Source: Malachius bipustulatus (Eukaryota > Arthropoda > Insecta > Coleoptera > Melyridae). From it: DNA of 64,000 bases. Both the position numbers and the translations under genes were made by a program. This document shows positions 1-10,355 of the stretch, piece by piece (position 1 is the first letter of the stretch; every line of letters starts with the position of its first letter). The notes below the pieces were generated by a model. That model made no database searches. It had not been told where the DNA came from and was given only the letters and a program-made list of their open reading frames with translations. The DNA lies in assembly GCA_910589415.1 (NCBI GenBank), contig OU342639.1, positions 16,624,268-16,688,267 on the forward strand. The letters run 5' to 3'.

Positions 1-1609
1 ACATTTCTGTCCCTTTCTCTCCCATATTTTTGATCATTTCAGCTGTTATCTTATCACATCCTGGCGTTTTTCCCGTTTTTATTTCCCTTATTACATTCTT
101 TAATTCTTCTAGTTTTATATTGTCTTCTATTTGTTCTTCATGTTTCTCCTCTTCTAGATCTTTCTCTTCTTCTATTAGTTCTGTGGCTCCTAGTAGTTCT
201 ACGAAGTATTCTCTCCATCTGTTAATTACCTCTTTCTCTTCTGTTAACAGGTCTCCGTTTCTGTTTTTAATTTTTGTTTCATTATATGTTTTCTCGTTTC
301 TTAGTGATTTCAGTACTCTATAGAATAATTTTTGGTTTGTTTTACTATCGTTTTCCATTCTCTCTCCGAATTCTCTCCAATTGTTTCTCTTTGCTTCTAC
401 TATCATATTTTTTACCTTCTTTCTTTCTTCTTTGTATCTTTCGTAGTTTTCTTGCGTTTTATTACCTATGTATATTCTCCATCTATTCTTCTTCTCTTTT
501 ACTTGATTCCTTATTTCGTCGTTCCACCATGCCGTCTGTTTGGTTCTCGGTTTCTTCCTTGCGTACCCACATACTTCTTTCGCTGTCTCTATTATTATAT
601 TTCTAAATTTAATCCACTGTTCTTCTATGCCTTCTTTCTGGTCAGTTTGTTTTTTCATGTTTCCTATTTTCTTCTCTATTACTTGCTCATATCTCTCTGC
701 TATCTCTTTTTCTTTTAATCTATATGATTTTATAACTTCATTCCCTCGTTTTTCTATTGTCTTCTCTTTATTTTCTCTTTCTTTTTTATCTCCTCTTTTC
801 ACTTTTGTTACCACCATATAGTGGTCACTACCTATTTCTGGTCCTCTTCTCACTCTTGTATCTATAATCTCTCTCCTGTTTTCCCTACTCACCACTACGT
901 AGTCAATTATTGATTTTTCATTCCTACTCTTCATTTCTCTAGTGTATTTATGTATATCTTTATGTTTGAATATCGTGTTCGTTATTATCATATTCTGTAT
1001 CATGCAGAAATCTAGCATTCTCCTTCCATTGTTGTTTCTTACATTTTCCCCATATTTCCCTATCACAGTTCTGTACCTGTCATCTCTCTTCCCTACTCTA
1101 CTGTTGAAATCTCCCATTATATATATCACTCCTTTTGCTTCCTCTACTGCTGTTGTTAGCTCCTCCCAGAATCTGTCTTTATTTCGTGCTTCGTCATCTT
1201 CATTGGGTCCATAAACTACAATAATTGTTCTTTCCTTCTTGTCTTCATCCCGAAATTCGACCGATAGTATCCTCTCTGTATATCCCTTCCATTTGTACAC
1301 CCCATCTTTCACCTTTCTGTGTATCATACATCCTACTCCTGCTGCTGCTCTCTTTTCTTTGTTAACTCCACTGTATATCAACATATGCTGGTTGTCCGTT
1401 ATTATAACACCCTTTTCCTTCTTCTTGGTTTCTGTTATTGCCAGTATCTCCATATCTATTTTTTCAAATTCGTTTTCCAGTTCTTTTACTTTTCCTTGTA
1501 TGCTTTTTACATTCCATGTACCTATTTTCCCAATATTTTTCGATTCTTTTCTTCCTTTTTTTATTCTATCCGTATTCTTGTCCCTTTCCATTGCCTGTGT
1601 CTTTGTCAT
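1..1609 (-). CDS. RTE-type retrotransposon ORF2 (endonuclease + start of RT), partial
   Basis: Read on the minus strand from an ATG at 1609, the frame stays open for 536 codons to the left window edge. The N-terminus is an apurinic-type endonuclease: GTWNVKSIQGK, then ITETKKK (catalytic Glu), IVVYGPNEDD, MGDFNSRVG (Asp/Asn pair), the DYVVV block and GSDHYMV (the SDH triad). A lysine- and glutamate-rich linker follows, then GKTPGCDKITAEMIK, which opens the reverse transcriptase domain just before the edge. The motif set and spacing resemble RTE-clade LINEs; the clade is inferred from style, not from a tree. The start lies 27 bp past the ORF1 stop. No stop or frameshift is visible, so this copy may be young. 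The coding strand is strongly purine-rich, leaving a C/T-only look on the plus strand. Confidence 0.85.
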   Translation of the reverse strand, partial: MTKTQAMERDKNTDRIKKGRKESKNIGKIGTWNVKSIQGKVKELENEFEKIDMEILAITETKKKEKGVIITDNQHMLIYSGVNKEKRAAAGVGCMIHRKVKDGVYKWKGYTERILSVEFRDEDKKERTIIVVYGPNEDDEARNKDRFWEELTTAVEEAKGVIYIMGDFNSRVGKRDDRYRTVIGKYGENVRNNNGRRMLDFCMIQNMIITNTIFKHKDIHKYTREMKSRNEKSIIDYVVVSRENRREIIDTRVRRGPEIGSDHYMVVTKVKRGDKKERENKEKTIEKRGNEVIKSYRLKEKEIAERYEQVIEKKIGNMKKQTDQKEGIEEQWIKFRNIIIETAKEVCGYARKKPRTKQTAWWNDEIRNQVKEKKNRWRIYIGNKTQENYERYKEERKKVKNMIVEAKRNNWREFGERMENDSKTNQKLFYRVLKSLRNEKTYNETKIKNRNGDLLTEEKEVINRWREYFVELLGATELIEEEKDLEEEKHEEQIEDNIKLEELKNVIREIKTGKTPGCDKITAEMIKNMGEKGTEM

Positions 1610-1635
1610 TTGTTTCCGTTCCTTTTCATGATCTG

Positions 1636-2376
1636 CTAGTTTTTTGATCGCTCTTCCTCCCTCTCTAGCCTTCCCTTCTCCTTATTCCATCTCCATACCT
1701 CTCCGTCAACTATTACTTTATTGTATCCTGTCTTTACTTCTTTCCCCTCTCGTTTTTCCTCCTTTGCCATTTTTCTAATTTGTCTTCCCTTCTCTCTTTG
1801 CTCTTTTGTTTCATCATGATTTATATATATTCTCTCATTCTCCAGTTTCTTTAGTTTATGTTTATTCTTCATAACTTCATCCTTATCTTTCTCTTTTTCC
1901 ATCTCAATCAAGTACATTTGTCTTCCTATCTGTGCTACATTTTTAACTTTTACCTCAATTCCCATTTTCTTTCTAAAATCTCCTTCCATTTTTTCATTTA
2001 TTTTTGCCTTATCCTGTTTCATCCCTCCTGTCTCAATTTCCATGCCTTGTATTACTATGTTGTTCTTTCGTTTTTCTATTTCTAGCCTTTCCACTCTTTC
2101 ATTTACTTCCTTTATTTTCTCTTTCATCGTGTTATTTTCTGCCATTATTTTTTTATTTTCCCCTCTTAGCTTCTTTATCTCCTCTTTGCATGCTTCCTGC
2201 TCCTTTCTGACTGTGTCAATGCTTTCTTTCAATTCCTTCATTCTTGCTTCATTTATCTTCATCATCCCTATTATTACATCCAATTTTTCCTCTCCATCAT
2301 TGCCATGTTTTTGCGGCGACCTAATTATTCTCCTTCTTTTATTTCCTTCCGAAACTGACCCGTCGTCACTAGACAT
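1636..2376 (-). CDS. LINE ORF1 protein, coiled coil with nucleic-acid binding region
   Basis: A 246-residue, very basic and acidic protein encoded just upstream of the ORF2 endonuclease on the same strand. Residues about 30-105 form a long heptad-rich coiled coil dense in Lys and Glu. It runs into a block containing NNIVIQGME, typical of the RRM-like domain of LINE ORF1 proteins, and then a basic tail ending EEERSKN. ORF1 proteins of this kind trimerise and coat the element RNA. There is no CCHC zinc knuckle. The start at 2376 (MSSDDGSVSEGNKRRR) gives the full coiled coil. The frame is intact, in line with the open ORF2 behind it. About 100 bp of presumed 5' UTR lies between this start and ordinary sequence near 2480. 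Confidence 0.8.
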   Translation of the reverse strand: MSSDDGSVSEGNKRRRIIRSPQKHGNDGEEKLDVIIGMMKINEARMKELKESIDTVRKEQEACKEEIKKLRGENKKIMAENNTMKEKIKEVNERVERLEIEKRKNNIVIQGMEIETGGMKQDKAKINEKMEGDFRKKMGIEVKVKNVAQIGRQMYLIEMEKEKDKDEVMKNKHKLKKLENERIYINHDETKEQREKGRQIRKMAKEEKREGKEVKTGYNKVIVDGEVWRWNKEKGRLEREEERSKN

Positions 2377-2829
2377 TATTATCTATTTTATTCTTCTTTA
2401 TACTTTCTTCTATTTAACTATTACGAATTTTCCTACCCGAACGTACCGCCTCTGTTCTTAATTTTGGAATATCTATATTATTGTCGCACTCACTTATATT
2501 TGTTTTGGTTGTTATCTGCATTTATCAGCGGGCGCCGGAGATAACTCGCAAGTCGACCTTTCGGACGAGCTATACCCACCTCGCTTTTAATCCACCTTCA
2601 ATATTTACACTTGTATTCTATCTATTATTATTCAACTTTCTCACCTTTATTCTTCTTGATTTCCGCACACGATTTTACCAACTATTTGATCACTTTCTAT
2701 TTAACACCTTCAGCATTCTTAATTTTATTTACCGCTTATTATCTCCCGATAAACGAGTTAAATAATGGAGCACTAAATTCTTCTTGTTTCCTCTGCACTG
2801 TCCAGTGGCCTTAACAAAATAAAAAAAAA

Positions 2830-4080
2830 TTGGCAAATTTAATTTTTTTTCCTTTTCCTGTGTCCGCCACTGGCTAACTTTACTTAAAAAATATTATTCT
2901 TTACACTGCCTTTAATAAATTCGCAAAAAGTGAAAGGGGAATTTTGAAAACCGAAAATTTGAAATTTTAGAGGAATAAACATCATGTTAAAACTGTCTAC
3001 TGGAAAAACTTCAGCTCAACTCCTTCAAAAAAGGCTAATAAACGGTTATAGAAATTTAGCCATTTTTACCCTTTTCCTACCCACGCCACTGGCTTATTAA
3101 TGAAAAATATGCAAATTTTACTGCATTAACTCAAATTTAAAATAATTTTCTTCCAATCGTGTTAATTTGTTTTTCTAACTTGCTTATAGGTAGGTAGGTA
3201 TAGGGGTTCAAATTTTGGCAATTTTTTCTAAAATTGAAAAGGCCGCCATTTTGAAACGGCTCGATTTTACTCAAATACAGAACCAGACGCTCCTTGCGGC
3301 TATCTCATAAAAAAATTTCAGCCCCCTAGATTGAAAACTGCGATCAGAAACCGTGCCTCATAGACAGTTTTTGTTTTTAATTTGGAGGGACACCCTGTAG
3401 AAGTAACGCAGCTTTAGGAAATTTTTTTTACGAAAATCAAATGTCATTTCGAAGTTTCACAAGGGTAAAAAATTTCGTTCACTAATCCTTAAATATGATG
3501 CTACAGCAGCGGTTTTAAAATTTTAAAGAAATAAACATCATATGAAAAAAAATATTTATATCTCCGTCATTTTTCTTATTTACTTCTTGAAACTTTTAAG
3601 GGTTAAAGGATATTAGTGTACTTACCTACTGTGAAAATTTCAGTTCAATTTCTTTAAAAATGAACTCATAAACGGTTATAGAAATTTAGACATTTTTACC
3701 CTTTTCCTACCCACGCCACTGGCTTATTAATATAAATAATGCCAATTTTAGTGCTTTAATTCAAATTTCAAATAGTTTTCTTCCAATCTTGTTAATTTTA
3801 TTTCAAAGTTTTATTGCCATCTTGCTCATACAGGGGCTCAAAAAATAGCAAATTTTCAAAAAATTCAAATGGCTGCCATTTTGAAACGGCTTGGCCGATT
3901 TTGCTCAAGTGCAATACCAGACCACTCCTTGTGGATATCTTACTCCCACAAAAATTTCAGCCTCCTAGATTGAAAACTGCGACCTGAAATGATACCACAA
4001 GAACCGGCTTGCGGGAATTTTGAAGGGACACCCTGTAGAAGTGACTCGACTTTTGGAAATTTTTTCAACGAAAATCTAAC
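2830..4080. repeat. Duplicated dispersed non-coding repeat
   Basis: Two diverged direct copies about 640 bp apart share ACCCACGCCACTGGCTTATT (near 3080 and 3710), a block around GCCGCCATTTTGAAACGGCT (near 3240 and 3875) and GGGACACCCTGTAGAAGT (near 3390 and 4025). Related pieces recur at 12640-12770, 20870-21240 (inverted) and 37640-38150 (inverted). No coding capacity is visible. The TACAGGG-like ends hint at an old transposon family. Confidence 0.6.
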
Positions 4081-4213
4081 ATCATTCCAACGTTTTGAAA
4101 GGATCCAAAATTTCGTTCACTAATCTTTAAAGATAAAGCTACAGGAGCGTTTTGAAAATCGAAATTTCGCGTTTTTGGAGAAATATATAAATATATATAT
4201 AAATATATATATA

Positions 4214-4356
4214 TCGTGGGCAGGTGAATTTTGGAAAACCACTTTTTCGTGATCTGGGGGTCATGATCGGTGGACATTTGATGAGTTTGGGTGATTTTCG
4301 AAAAGTGATGTCGTCCTCAATAGTGTATTTTTTTATTAAAAAATACACTAATATAT
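4214..4356. repeat. 140-bp repeat ending in a hairpin, copy A
   Basis: The block starting CGTGGGCAGGTGAATTTTGG is repeated almost exactly at 5409-5552. It ends in a dyad, AGTGTATTTTTTTATT followed by its complement AAAAAATACACT. The two copies flank the nested palindromes at 4523-5403. Degraded relatives lie at 37622-37770 (inverted) and 62455-62612. Confidence 0.6.
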
Positions 4357-4522
4357 AAAGTAGACAATTACGATTGTTGATATGACATGCCGAAGAGCTC
4401 TAATAAGAGCGAAATGGCCATCCATGTCTTCAACATTGTTTTTGTCTGCTTTTGCCTTAAAGATCAGTATTATCTATGAGCCCTAGAACCCAAAAAAACG
4501 TCTTCTTTTTACTAAATATATA

Positions 4523-5403
4523 CAGGGTGGGCCACGGTATACGAAACGGAAGATTATGGCCGTGTCTCTGGATTTTAGGATCTTTTTATTTTTGGAGTGG
4601 ATAGAGACCCGGCAGAGGTACGTTCTAAAATTATATTCATAATGTACAGGGTGTCCCAAAAGCATAAAACATATCAAAGTTATGTTTTTTTTTAATGGAA
4701 TGCTCCTATGTTATTGCATTTTTAGATTGTCTGAGAAGAGGAAATAAGATTGGCTTTTACGGTTGGTGTTTAAATTCAGAAGTTTTTGAGTTATAAACAA
4801 ATGAAAATCGTCATTTTTCAAGTCCAAGGCCCTGTACAACGAAAACGGCTGAAGATAGAGAAAAACGGCTTACATGTCCCTATTTTAACCTTTTATGTAC
4901 TATCCTATTGTATAGAAACATTTGTGTTTTCTTTGATTTTTTTATTTTGGCGACGCGTGGAGAAATCTCAGAATTTTTCAAATTTTTTATCACCCTGTAT
5001 AAACATTTCATCTACATCGTAGGATAGTACATGAAAAGTTAAAATAGGGACATGTAAGCCGTTTTCCTCTATCTTTAGCCGTTTTCGTTGTACAGGGCCA
5101 TGAACTTGAAAAATGACGATTTTCACTTGTTTATAACTCAAAAACTTCTGAATTTAAGCACCAACTGTAAAAGCCAATCTTATTTTCTCTTTTCAGACAA
5201 TCTAAAAATGCAATAACATAGGAGCATTCCATTTAAAAAAACATAACTTTGATATTTTTTATGCTTTTGGGACACCCTGTACATTATGAATATAATTTTA
5301 AAACGTACCTCTGCCGGGTCTCTATCCACTCCAAAAATAAAAAGATCCTAAAATCCAGAGACACGGCCATAATCTTCCGTTTCGTATACCGTGGCCCACC
5401 CTG
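4523..5403. mobile_element. Palindromic MITE (outer of a nested pair), TA target site
   Basis: The left arm begins CAGGGTGGGCCACGGTATAC after TA (4521-4522). The right arm ends with its near-exact complement before TA (5404-5405). Each arm is about 123 bp. The arms meet at 4646/5280, where another palindrome is inserted. There is no coding content; this looks like a non-autonomous foldback element of a TA-targeting (Tc1/mariner-like) system. Confidence 0.75.
4647..5279. mobile_element. Palindromic MITE inserted at the centre of the outer palindrome
   Basis: The ends are CAGGGTGTCCCAAAAGCATA and its complement, flanked by TA at 4645-4646 and 5280-5281. The arms of about 300 bp include the mirrored blocks TTGTACAGGGCC / GGCCCTGTACAA. 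The short unpaired centre is around 4930-5010. Decayed pieces of the same family occur at 13600-13660, 20580-20800 and 59040-59125. Confidence 0.75.
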
Positions 5404-5549
5404 TATATATCGTGGGCAGATGAATTTTGGAAAACCACTTTTTCGTGATCTGGGGGTCATGATCGGTGGACATTTGATGAGTTTGGGTGATTTTCGAAAA
5501 GTGATGTCGTCCTCAATAGTGTATTTTTTTATTAAAGAATACACTAATA

Positions 5550-5810
5550 TGGACCTGTCTAAAGCCTTTGATAGGGTTGATCATAGTCTATTAGTTGCTA
5601 AGCTTCCTTTTGGATGCTTTCATAAGTTTTTTCTCTAACTATTTTACTAATCGACCTTTTTATGCTTCTCACTTTGGTTGAAAATCGTCAGAATACCCAT
5701 CAGTTACTTCTGATGTCTTCAAAAATCTTAACTCGATAATCTTTTTTTTCAATCTGTTTTTTAATGATCTCGCTGTTGTATTTATATCAGCCACCAGTTG
5801 TATGCTGGTC
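5550..5810 (+). pseudogene. LINE reverse transcriptase fragment
   Basis: The plus strand reads MDLSKAFDRVDHSLLVAKL, the conserved 'DLSKAFD.VDH' block of LINE reverse transcriptases. After a frame break it reads a decayed counterpart of the 'GVPQGS..GPLLF..F.NDL' block as FNLFFNDLAVVF (about 5745-5780). It is a short, frameshifted relic without endonuclease or 3' end. Confidence 0.6.
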
Positions 5811-6459
5811 ACCTGATTTATTATTATGCCTTGCCATGCTTTTATCTCATGTTATTACATATTCGATCTTTATTCTTATTTATCCTGCCGCTTATTTAAC
5901 CGCTTACTTAATAGATGCCATTTATTTAAGATTAGGATATTGACAAGATTTTTGAGGTGGATATTTTGAACATCTCCTAAACTAGATTCACGATTATTTA
6001 ATGCAGACACCTAGAGCACTCTAGCTACTTATAGTCTACGCAACTGCTCTAGGCATGTCTAACTATACTAAAATTGGTCTAGACGCTAGAGAAGTATAGG
6101 ACAAAATGTCGAAACTTTAGTGTCTAGTGTCTCGTGTATACGTAGCTTTAACTTTAAAGAATCACGATCCTGATTGTAATTCCTGAAAGCAATCTTATTG
6201 GTATCCGTATCCTATTTCCATCCCTATCAGACTTCTCAATGCATGCATAATCAACGCTTGGAGTACTAATTGTGACTGATCTAATATGGTGGAAATGGAA
6301 ACGAAACATGGAGATGAGTGTAAGGAATAAAAAACATGTGTATCTAGTACCTAACCGTTACCTATATCTTTTTTTAAGGAACTGTTTCACAGTCTCTGCC
6401 AATTCAAATTATACCACATAAGTATTAATAGGTGAGTCTCAATTCGAGCTACATCATTG

Positions 6460-7035
6460 GGATCTCGGAAAGTAGAAGAGATACGGACTCGGTTAAATTG
6501 GGAAAAAACTGCTAAATTTTATCCTTAATAAGAATCTGAAAAAAAATTCAGGATATTTTCAGTCGTTGCTGAAATATCCTGAGAAAACTAATAATCAAAA
6601 TTTCTTATTTTAGTCATATCTTTTTTATTATAGGAAATTAATATTTTTTTTTTTTTTTTTGGCTAACATAAGTCATTAATTCGACATTACAAAAATTTTC
6701 AAAGCCGACTAAATTCCAGAGTTTTCATAGATAGCTTTTGTTTTTCTTATGGCCACCATATTGTTTTTTTTTATGTCGTTCGATATAAAAAAGTCATGGA
6801 AACCAAAAATTTATCACAATAAAAAAAATAAAAAAATTTTAGTTTTCTTTATTCGAAAAAATAAACAAAAATTTCTTCATTGAAATTACGTCAATATGAA
6901 GTCATTTTACTTGCCTTATGGTTTCTCAATTTTTATATGATATTCGGTATAAAAAGTTGTCATTTTTTTTGAAAAAAGAAGTAGGTATAAAATTTTTGAA
7001 ATTTTTTTGTTGTCAATTTTTAGTTTTCTCATATA
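6460..7035. mobile_element. Degraded copy of the CAGGGTGCACC palindromic family
   Basis: The stretch parallels the arms of the better copies at 21633, 29649 and 42045: ATACGGACTCGGTTAAATTG, then AAATATCCTGA, TTTCTTATTTTAGTCATATC and CTTATGGCCACCATATTG. The terminal CAGGGTGCACC motif and most of the second arm are lost. It lies directly upstream of the PK1 promoter. Confidence 0.55.
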
Positions 7036-7297
7036 TTTGATTCTCATATCTCTGTCCTGTTATCTATCCTGTTATAACACTCTAGCATCAGGTAATATCA
7101 ATATCATAACTCGAATAACGTAACTGGAACTGATACCTGTTGAACTCCAGAAGACGGCACTTACCTTTCCTGTTTTCTCAATCAAAGGTGTTGATGTTTG
7201 CGAGGGATGGCTAAATTGAAGGGAGATTTACTGGAACGGCAGGGGATGTTATCACGGTGGACTCCCCATGCAGGAGTGTGACGCACAGCTTTACTTG

Positions 7298-7306
7298 GTA
7301 TATAAA
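7298..7306 (+). promoter_or_regulatory. TATA box of the PK1 gene
   Basis: GTATATAAA lies 47-55 bp ahead of the PK1 start codon. This spacing puts transcription start near 7330 and leaves a very short 5' UTR, as is common for neuropeptide genes. The position was read from sequence; the promoter role is inferred. Confidence 0.6.
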
Positions 7307-7352
7307 CGAGAGTCGGGCGACAGGACTACGTAATTCAAGATCAGAAACTGAA

Positions 7353-8482
7353 ATGGAGAGACTAGCACTGATTTTATATTTGTTCTTCATCGCCACTATT
7401 TGCACGAATGTAGCGTATTCACGAACAGCGGTAGCGGTAAATATTTATTGCAGTCAAATCAAATATTATAAATATCTCCGATGTAATTTATTTCATGTTT
7501 CTATATTTTTCAGGATAACTCGGACTCTGAACAGCAGACCTTATGGATTGGGCCAAGAGTAGGTAGGAAGAAGAGGGACCCTTACAGGGATATCATTCTC
7601 AGCTTACCTGCATATCAAGATGAAGGTATCCGAATGCTAGGGCTTTTAAATCCACCAAATGGCGACGACTTATTCATTGAAGAACCCAATATGTGGGAAG
7701 TGTTCTCAGATAATCCGAGACAAACTCCATTTAGCCAAACTGAAACGAATTTAATAGGACCTTTATTGACTGAAAAAGATGGAGATGGTGTGCTGTACAA
7801 CTACAATAAGAAAAGTTTTCCGAAGAACCTTAGCGGTTATAATTCTGGATTATCAGGCCAACAGAATAAATTGCTGCAAACCGTCTCAAACTATGATTGG
7901 GAAGTTTTTCTACCAGACAAAGGTAAATTTAAGTTCTATATCTCCTTAAGTGTGTCTAAAGTTCTAATTTCTATGTCAGAGTCAGAAGGTTTGATTCTGG
8001 TAGACTTTTGTAGAGAAATTCCTATCCTAGTCTTTAGTAAGTCTATCTGATTTATTCTTTGACGCAATTACTTCTTATAATTCTTGTTGTTGCTTAGATA
8101 TTAATTTAAGTTGTAATAATTGTTTTAATCTACACCTCATGTCCGAAATAATGTGCAGTAACTGACATTATTTAAAAAAAAAACAATTTCGGAGCAGGAG
8201 CAAGCAGAAACTTTCGTTTCGAGTAAAATTTTCTGCGTGTCACTTCACTAAAGTTGCTTTTTTCTAAGTTGAAGAGATAAGATGTTAATACAATGAATGT
8301 TATTTTCAGGCGACAAGAACCCAAATCTTTCACCAGCATTGACAAAAATTGGAAGCCAGTCTTATGCATCAAGAAAGGAAGCTCCTACTGGAATAGACGA
8401 CGGTTCCCCCATACTTTTGAGGTCTCCTCCGTTTGCTCCTAGATTGGGCAGGGTGGTTCCTACAGCTCTAGGCAAGGTTTAA
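7353..8482 (+). CDS. PBAN/pyrokinin-type neuropeptide precursor (PK1)
   Basis: Exons 7353-7436, 7514-7922 and 8310-8482 (phases 0 and 1, GT/AG sites) give a 221-residue preprohormone. Residues 1-23 are a signal peptide (MERLALILYLFFIATICTNV core). Exon 2 opens with DNSDSEQQTLWIGPRVGRKKR: the GRKKR site would release an amidated peptide ending WIGPRVamide. Exon 3 carries SPPFAPRLGR after an Arg, giving SPPFAPRLamide, a classic FXPRLamide pyrokinin. About 150 residues between them have no further amidation cores. In insects these peptides act on pyrokinin-type GPCRs from neurosecretory cells (muscle, pheromone gland, diapause, feeding); the role here is unknown. The order W-peptide first, FXPRL last matches moth PBAN/diapause-hormone precursors. 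A capa gene is less likely because no FPRVamide periviscerokinins are present. Reading through exon 2 into intron 2 extends the frame to 8050. Confidence 0.88.
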
Positions 8483-8829
8483 GTTTTAAGAAAATGCAAC
8501 GTGTGCATAAACAGGGTCAGCTAGTGGTCCATGTTCTAGCTGATTCAAAATATTTATTCTGCTCTACCTCAACTTAATACACACATACATAAACTTATCT
8601 AAAATCCAGAGCTTCTGCGTTGTTTTAAAATTTATGTTTATGCTATGAGTGTCCTCTTCCCCCTACCACCCAGTGATTTATATGTATTGTGCGTACCTAT
8701 ATCCTTCATTAAAATGTATATCACCGTTCAATATTGGTTGTACTTTTGTAGTATTTGGTGTCTAGTATTTGGTAAATAATAATCTAATCTAGAGTAGGTA
8801 GTAATTTTGTTTCTGTAATATGCGAAAAT

Positions 8830-8835
8830 AATAAA
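8830..8835 (+). promoter_or_regulatory. Poly(A) signal of PK1
   Basis: AATAAA about 350 bp past the PK1 stop codon, the first canonical hexamer downstream on the plus strand. The 3' UTR holds nothing else recognisable. Confidence 0.5.
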
Positions 8836-8839
8836 GAAA

Positions 8840-9525
8840 TTCTTCTTCTCTATATTGTTTCATTGTAACGGAGTACTGTAATCGAATAGACCGCAGGAGG
8901 GGAGGCACAGAGAGATCCCCTTCTCTGTTAATGAACAGGTTGATTTTTTAAATAAAAAAACAAATCATTTGGCTATAATATCTACACAGATCATTAGAAT
9001 TTTCTAATTTTTTGATGCAACTGCATCCTGTTTGTTATCTAGTATTCGATCTGCATTTTCTAAACTTTGAAATTCCAGGACGGGTTTAAGAAAAATAAAT
9101 TGGGAGAGTTTGTACTAAGAAGTTCACCCTGTATGCGATGTTTAAAAATATAATTATTGATTTTCAAAGTGCACAACTAGGCAATGAATATGAAAACTGT
9201 GTAGGTATGTGAAATTTTTGTCACACTTTCGTGGCATTTTTTATAAACGATTCAATCTGACCAAAACTGATATGTCATCATGTCGTATCACATAATATTG
9301 TTATAATTTAAAATGAACATAAAAAATTGCAGATATTTTAACTAAAATAAGTACAGCCTAAGCAACGTGTGTGTCGGATGTTTTGGCTACAGAAACTACT
9401 TCCATCCGCCTATTTCCCAATAGTTTATGGTATAATTTTAATTGAAAATTATATTTTAAAATACTTTAACTGAACAAATTTCTTTTGATTGTCTGCTACT
9501 TGTGTTTTAATATCCATTTTGTTCT
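8840..9525. other. Intergenic, no gene seen
   Basis: AT-rich stretch after PK1. It contains a lone CACCCTGTATG end motif near 9126, probably a decayed MITE terminus. No open frame, RNA gene or clear repeat boundary was found. Confidence 0.4.
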
Positions 9526-9528
9526 TAA

Positions 9529-10345
9529 CTACTGTTCTTCAAATTTATGTGAGATTGAAATGTAGAGCCATGGTGTTATTATAATACATGCGTTTCGTGT
9601 ATCTGTTTCGTGAGAGTTCAGTCTGCAACTCAGAATCACGTTTTTCGCATAAATACCGCTTGACATCCTCGAACAAACCTGATCTACATGATCAGTCCAA
9701 GTAAGCCTTTGATAAATTCTTATTCCTAACATCACAATAGGATCCTCAGCAGGCACATTCCGACTTGTTGACAATGTAATATTCTGTGTCTTAGAATGAT
9801 TTAGCGATAATTTATTTCTGGCAAACCAGGAAGATGCCTGATCAATAGCATCCTTCATACTTCTCCTTGCCACCTGTATATAGTGTAGTGTCAACAGCAA
9901 ATAAACAGTCTGGCAAGTCATTTATATAGACCAAAAACAGGACAGGTCAAATGACGGATCCCTGCGGAACACCATGGACCTGAGGCTATCAGACAAGTAG
10001 GACTGCACCAGTCCATGAGCTCCTCTCTTAACTTCATAGGCCTCCAGCTTGCCAAGCAAAACAGATGACGAGACGCAATAATCAAAAGCCTTTGAAAGGT
10101 CGCACAAAGTCACCTTTGTGCTCCGTCCTCCATCGATCCTAGCTGCAACATCCTCAATGAGCCTCAATACCGCATGAACACCGAACAGTGGAAAAACCCC
10201 TTCGGAATCCAAACTGATAATGGTGACTAAATATCGAATTCTTTTCAAAAAAAGCCAGCAACCTTAGCTTAAGCGCACTCTCAAAGACCCCCGACAAAAC
10301 AGGAGATATAGCAATTGGACGATAGTTTCCGATCTCTTGCACATT
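9529..10345 (-). pseudogene. Decayed LINE reverse transcriptase
   Basis: On the minus strand, in pieces and shifting frame: KKGNVQEIGNYRPIAISPVL near 10340, QFGFRRGFSTV near 10220, CDLSKAFDYCVSS near 10090, GVPQGSVI followed by a stop then PVLFLVYINDLPDC near 9960, and the thumb-side block ARNKLSLNHSKTQ near 9800. The order is that of a CR1/jockey-like RT. The FADD box is reduced to FAVDTT, and stops and shifts make it non-functional. Its upstream end is cut at the foldback element that begins at about 10356. Confidence 0.75.
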
Positions 10346-10355
10346 CCCTTTCTTC

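Larger units (their letters stand above)
1..2480 (-). mobile_element. RTE-like non-LTR retrotransposon, 5' portion
   Basis: ORF1 and the 5' half of ORF2 lie in the correct order and orientation, with a short 5' leader. The rest (RT and 3' end) is outside the window to the left. The 5' boundary is placed near 2480 only because the base composition changes there; no target-site duplication can be checked without the other end. Confidence 0.75.

Noticed and set aside
30..1647. Many overlapping plus-strand open frames rich in Ser, Phe and Leu
   Set aside because: They are the antisense of the purine-rich LINE ORF2, whose minus-strand frame carries all endonuclease motifs.
7634..8050. Continuous plus-strand frame of 138 codons across the PK1 exon 2 / intron 2 border
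   Set aside because: It starts inside exon 2 and reads into the intron. A consensus donor at 7922 and acceptor at 8310 give the SPPFAPRLamide exon in frame, so intron retention is the simpler reading.
7353..8482. PK1 as a capa gene because of the WIGPRV ending
   Set aside because: No FPRVamide periviscerokinin is encoded and the last peptide is an FXPRLamide; the layout fits PBAN/pyrokinin precursors better.
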